Positions 15,220-16,379 of a stretch of DNA of 16,379 nt are shown piece by piece. The notes under the pieces were generated by a model that had not been told where the DNA came from, did no database searches, and saw only the letters and a list, made by a program, of their open reading frames with translations. The stretch covers positions 345,518-361,896 of the forward strand of contig WELB01000065.1 in assembly GCA_009602725.1 (NCBI GenBank), in the 5' to 3' direction. Source of the stretch: Spirogloea muscicola. Lineage: Eukaryota > Streptophyta > Zygnematophyceae > Spirogloeales > Spirogloeaceae. Position numbers and translations under genes: made by a program. Position 1 is the stretch's first letter. Every line of letters starts with the position of its first letter.

Positions 15220-16273
15220 GCTTGGGCATACATGAAGTAGAGGAGCTCTTGACTCTTGGTGCTCGTACTATTTGCCGGCTGTGGACAGCTAGACTGTGGT
15301 CTTTCACCACCAGGATAGGATAGTACAATGCAGGCGCAGCTGATGTGATGGCCGGCACTCTTCATTATGTAGGTCTTGATCGAGTAGGTGCTGCAACGTC
15401 GGTCAGGCTGCTGCGAATTGGAATTGTTGCTGTTTGCGGGGGCTCTAATGGACCTGTGCTGTTGCTGCCGTCGCTGCTGTGTGTGGATATGTGTAGTGCT
15501 TCCTTTTCGGTCGTCAGAGCTTTAAGGTGTGCTCGACATATTTATTGACAGCGAGAAGGGCGGTTGGTGGCGGGGCCTCTGGGCACGGACTTCAGTGTTT
15601 TGGGTCGTCGTTGCAGGTTGAGAACTTGCAGTGAGACCACAGCCTCCGAAAGGCCTCATATTGAGATGCTCTGGAGAGGTTTGCTCTCCTGAGCTCCACA
15701 ATTCGTCAGCCACGCTTGCACCGTTTGGTGAGGTGGGTCGCAGACCTGAGCCTCACTGGCGAGGCACTGATGGTGCAAAAACGGAGGGCTGTATGCGAGG
15801 CCGTGAGGATGTCCATAGAAGTGGTGCTACAAATTCTTGCCTTATCCGACACCTAGTCACGCTCCGGGTTAGGCACCCTGCGCAGCAGCCAGCCAGTGGC
15901 TAGACGCTGGCAGTCTTTTGGCTGGAGTCAGCCGGAGAGGCCCAGGGACTCCAACTTCAAGGCACAAGTCACGGGAAATTTTGTACCCGACTAACTAACG
16001 AGTGAATCGGCAGTCCCGCAGCTATCGACACTTGGCGGCCACCCTTCCGCCTGCGCTGGGCAAAAGGGCGCCCACCTCGCCCTCCCTCGCTCGCACGCAT
16101 CCCTCGCTCTTCCTCCACCCCCATCCTCTGTCCTGAACAATGTATTGGCTTGAATTTGCCTCCCTTTCAATTCATGCGCCCCGCGCGCCTTCTCTCTGTC
16201 GCGCTCTTCAGAAGAAAGGGCTCCCCCATTGAGGATATTGTCCATTCTGAGGATAAAAAGACAAAAAAAATAG

Positions 16274-16291
16274 GGGCTGGAAAGCCAGCCC
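16274..16291. repeat. Palindrome related to the one at 9218
   Basis: GGGCTGG, loop AAAG, CCAGCCC, with an A-run on both sides. The reverse complement (TTTTTTGGGCTGGCTTTCC) resembles the unit at 9211-9236, so this is an inverted member of the same dispersed repeat family. Confidence 0.7.
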
Positions 16292-16317
16292 AAAAAAGAA
16301 CGAACAAAGTCATCTCT

Positions 16318-16379
16318 TCCTTCTCCCCCCCCCTCCCCCCCGACCCCCCTCCCATCCTCCCCACTCCCCCCCCCCCCAC
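16318..16379 (-). repeat. C-rich tail, G-quadruplex-prone on the minus strand
   Basis: Long C-runs interrupted by single T, A or G bases continue to the edge. The minus strand has at least six runs of three or more G close together, the usual condition for a G-quadruplex. Homopolymers of this kind are also common at assembly breaks. Confidence 0.8.

Larger units (their letters stand above)
15220..16379. other. Region downstream of the ArfGAP gene, no recognised gene
   Basis: Begins with the 3' UTR of the ArfGAP gene; no TGTAA signal was seen in its first 400 bases. A short hairpin lies at 15673-15689 (GGAGAG, loop GTTTG, CTCTCC). Open frames here are short, lack family features and overlap on both strands. 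The segment from about 16030 on is pyrimidine-rich. Confidence 0.6.

Noticed and set aside
15631-15903. Plus-strand open frame of 90 codons downstream of the ArfGAP gene
   Set aside because: No family features and mixed composition. It overlaps a competing frame on the other strand and probably lies in 3' flanking DNA.
1-16379. CRISPR array, rRNA, tRNA or bacterial-type operon
   Set aside because: No regularly spaced repeats, no rRNA core sequences and no cloverleaf were noticed, and the genes are intron-rich eukaryotic genes.

Overview
The window is nuclear DNA of a photosynthetic eukaryote, most likely a green alga. The reasons are two intron-rich genes whose best recognisable relatives are plant-type, several degenerate tracts of the plant-type telomere repeat TTTAGGG, moderately high G+C with CGG-rich patches, and fragments of both LINE and LTR-type retroelements. 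The exact lineage (trebouxiophyte, other chlorophyte or streptophyte alga) cannot be settled from this sequence alone. No bacterial operon, CRISPR array, rRNA or tRNA gene was seen.

Layout. (1) 1-1387, minus strand: 5'-truncated LINE reverse transcriptase that runs off the left edge, with one frameshift. (2) 1589-4603: two decayed copies of one gag-bearing, LTR-retrotransposon-like element in head-out inverted orientation, meeting at about 3180. This makes a nearly gapless inverted repeat of about 3 kb. (3) 4604-6277: intergenic DNA with a small tandem repeat, hairpins, a MITE-like inverted repeat and two unrecognised short open frames. (4) 6278-8746, minus strand: a five-exon METTL21-type protein methyltransferase gene, rebuilt from splice sites, 328 residues. 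Two of its introns carry telomere-like tracts in opposite orientations. (5) 8747-10167: divergent intergenic region with pyrimidine-rich palindromic repeats and a CGG repeat containing the only ambiguous base of the window. (6) 10168-15219, plus strand: a thirteen-exon gene for an AGD14/ZIGA4-type Arf GTPase-activating protein, 842 residues, with a glutamine-rich expansion, NPF motifs and one apparent GC-AG intron. (7) 15220-16379: no recognised gene; a palindrome shared with region 5 and a C-rich tail at the right edge.

The two cellular genes are divergently transcribed neighbours. Nothing suggests that they act in one pathway: one should act in vesicle traffic, the other methylates protein lysines by family inference. 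Both rebuilt gene models keep phase across every junction and recover family C-termini, which is the strongest evidence in the window. I did not find a convincing new multi-gene system. The most unusual structures are the inverted gag duplication, which could give a hairpin RNA, and the repeated occurrence of short telomere-like tracts.
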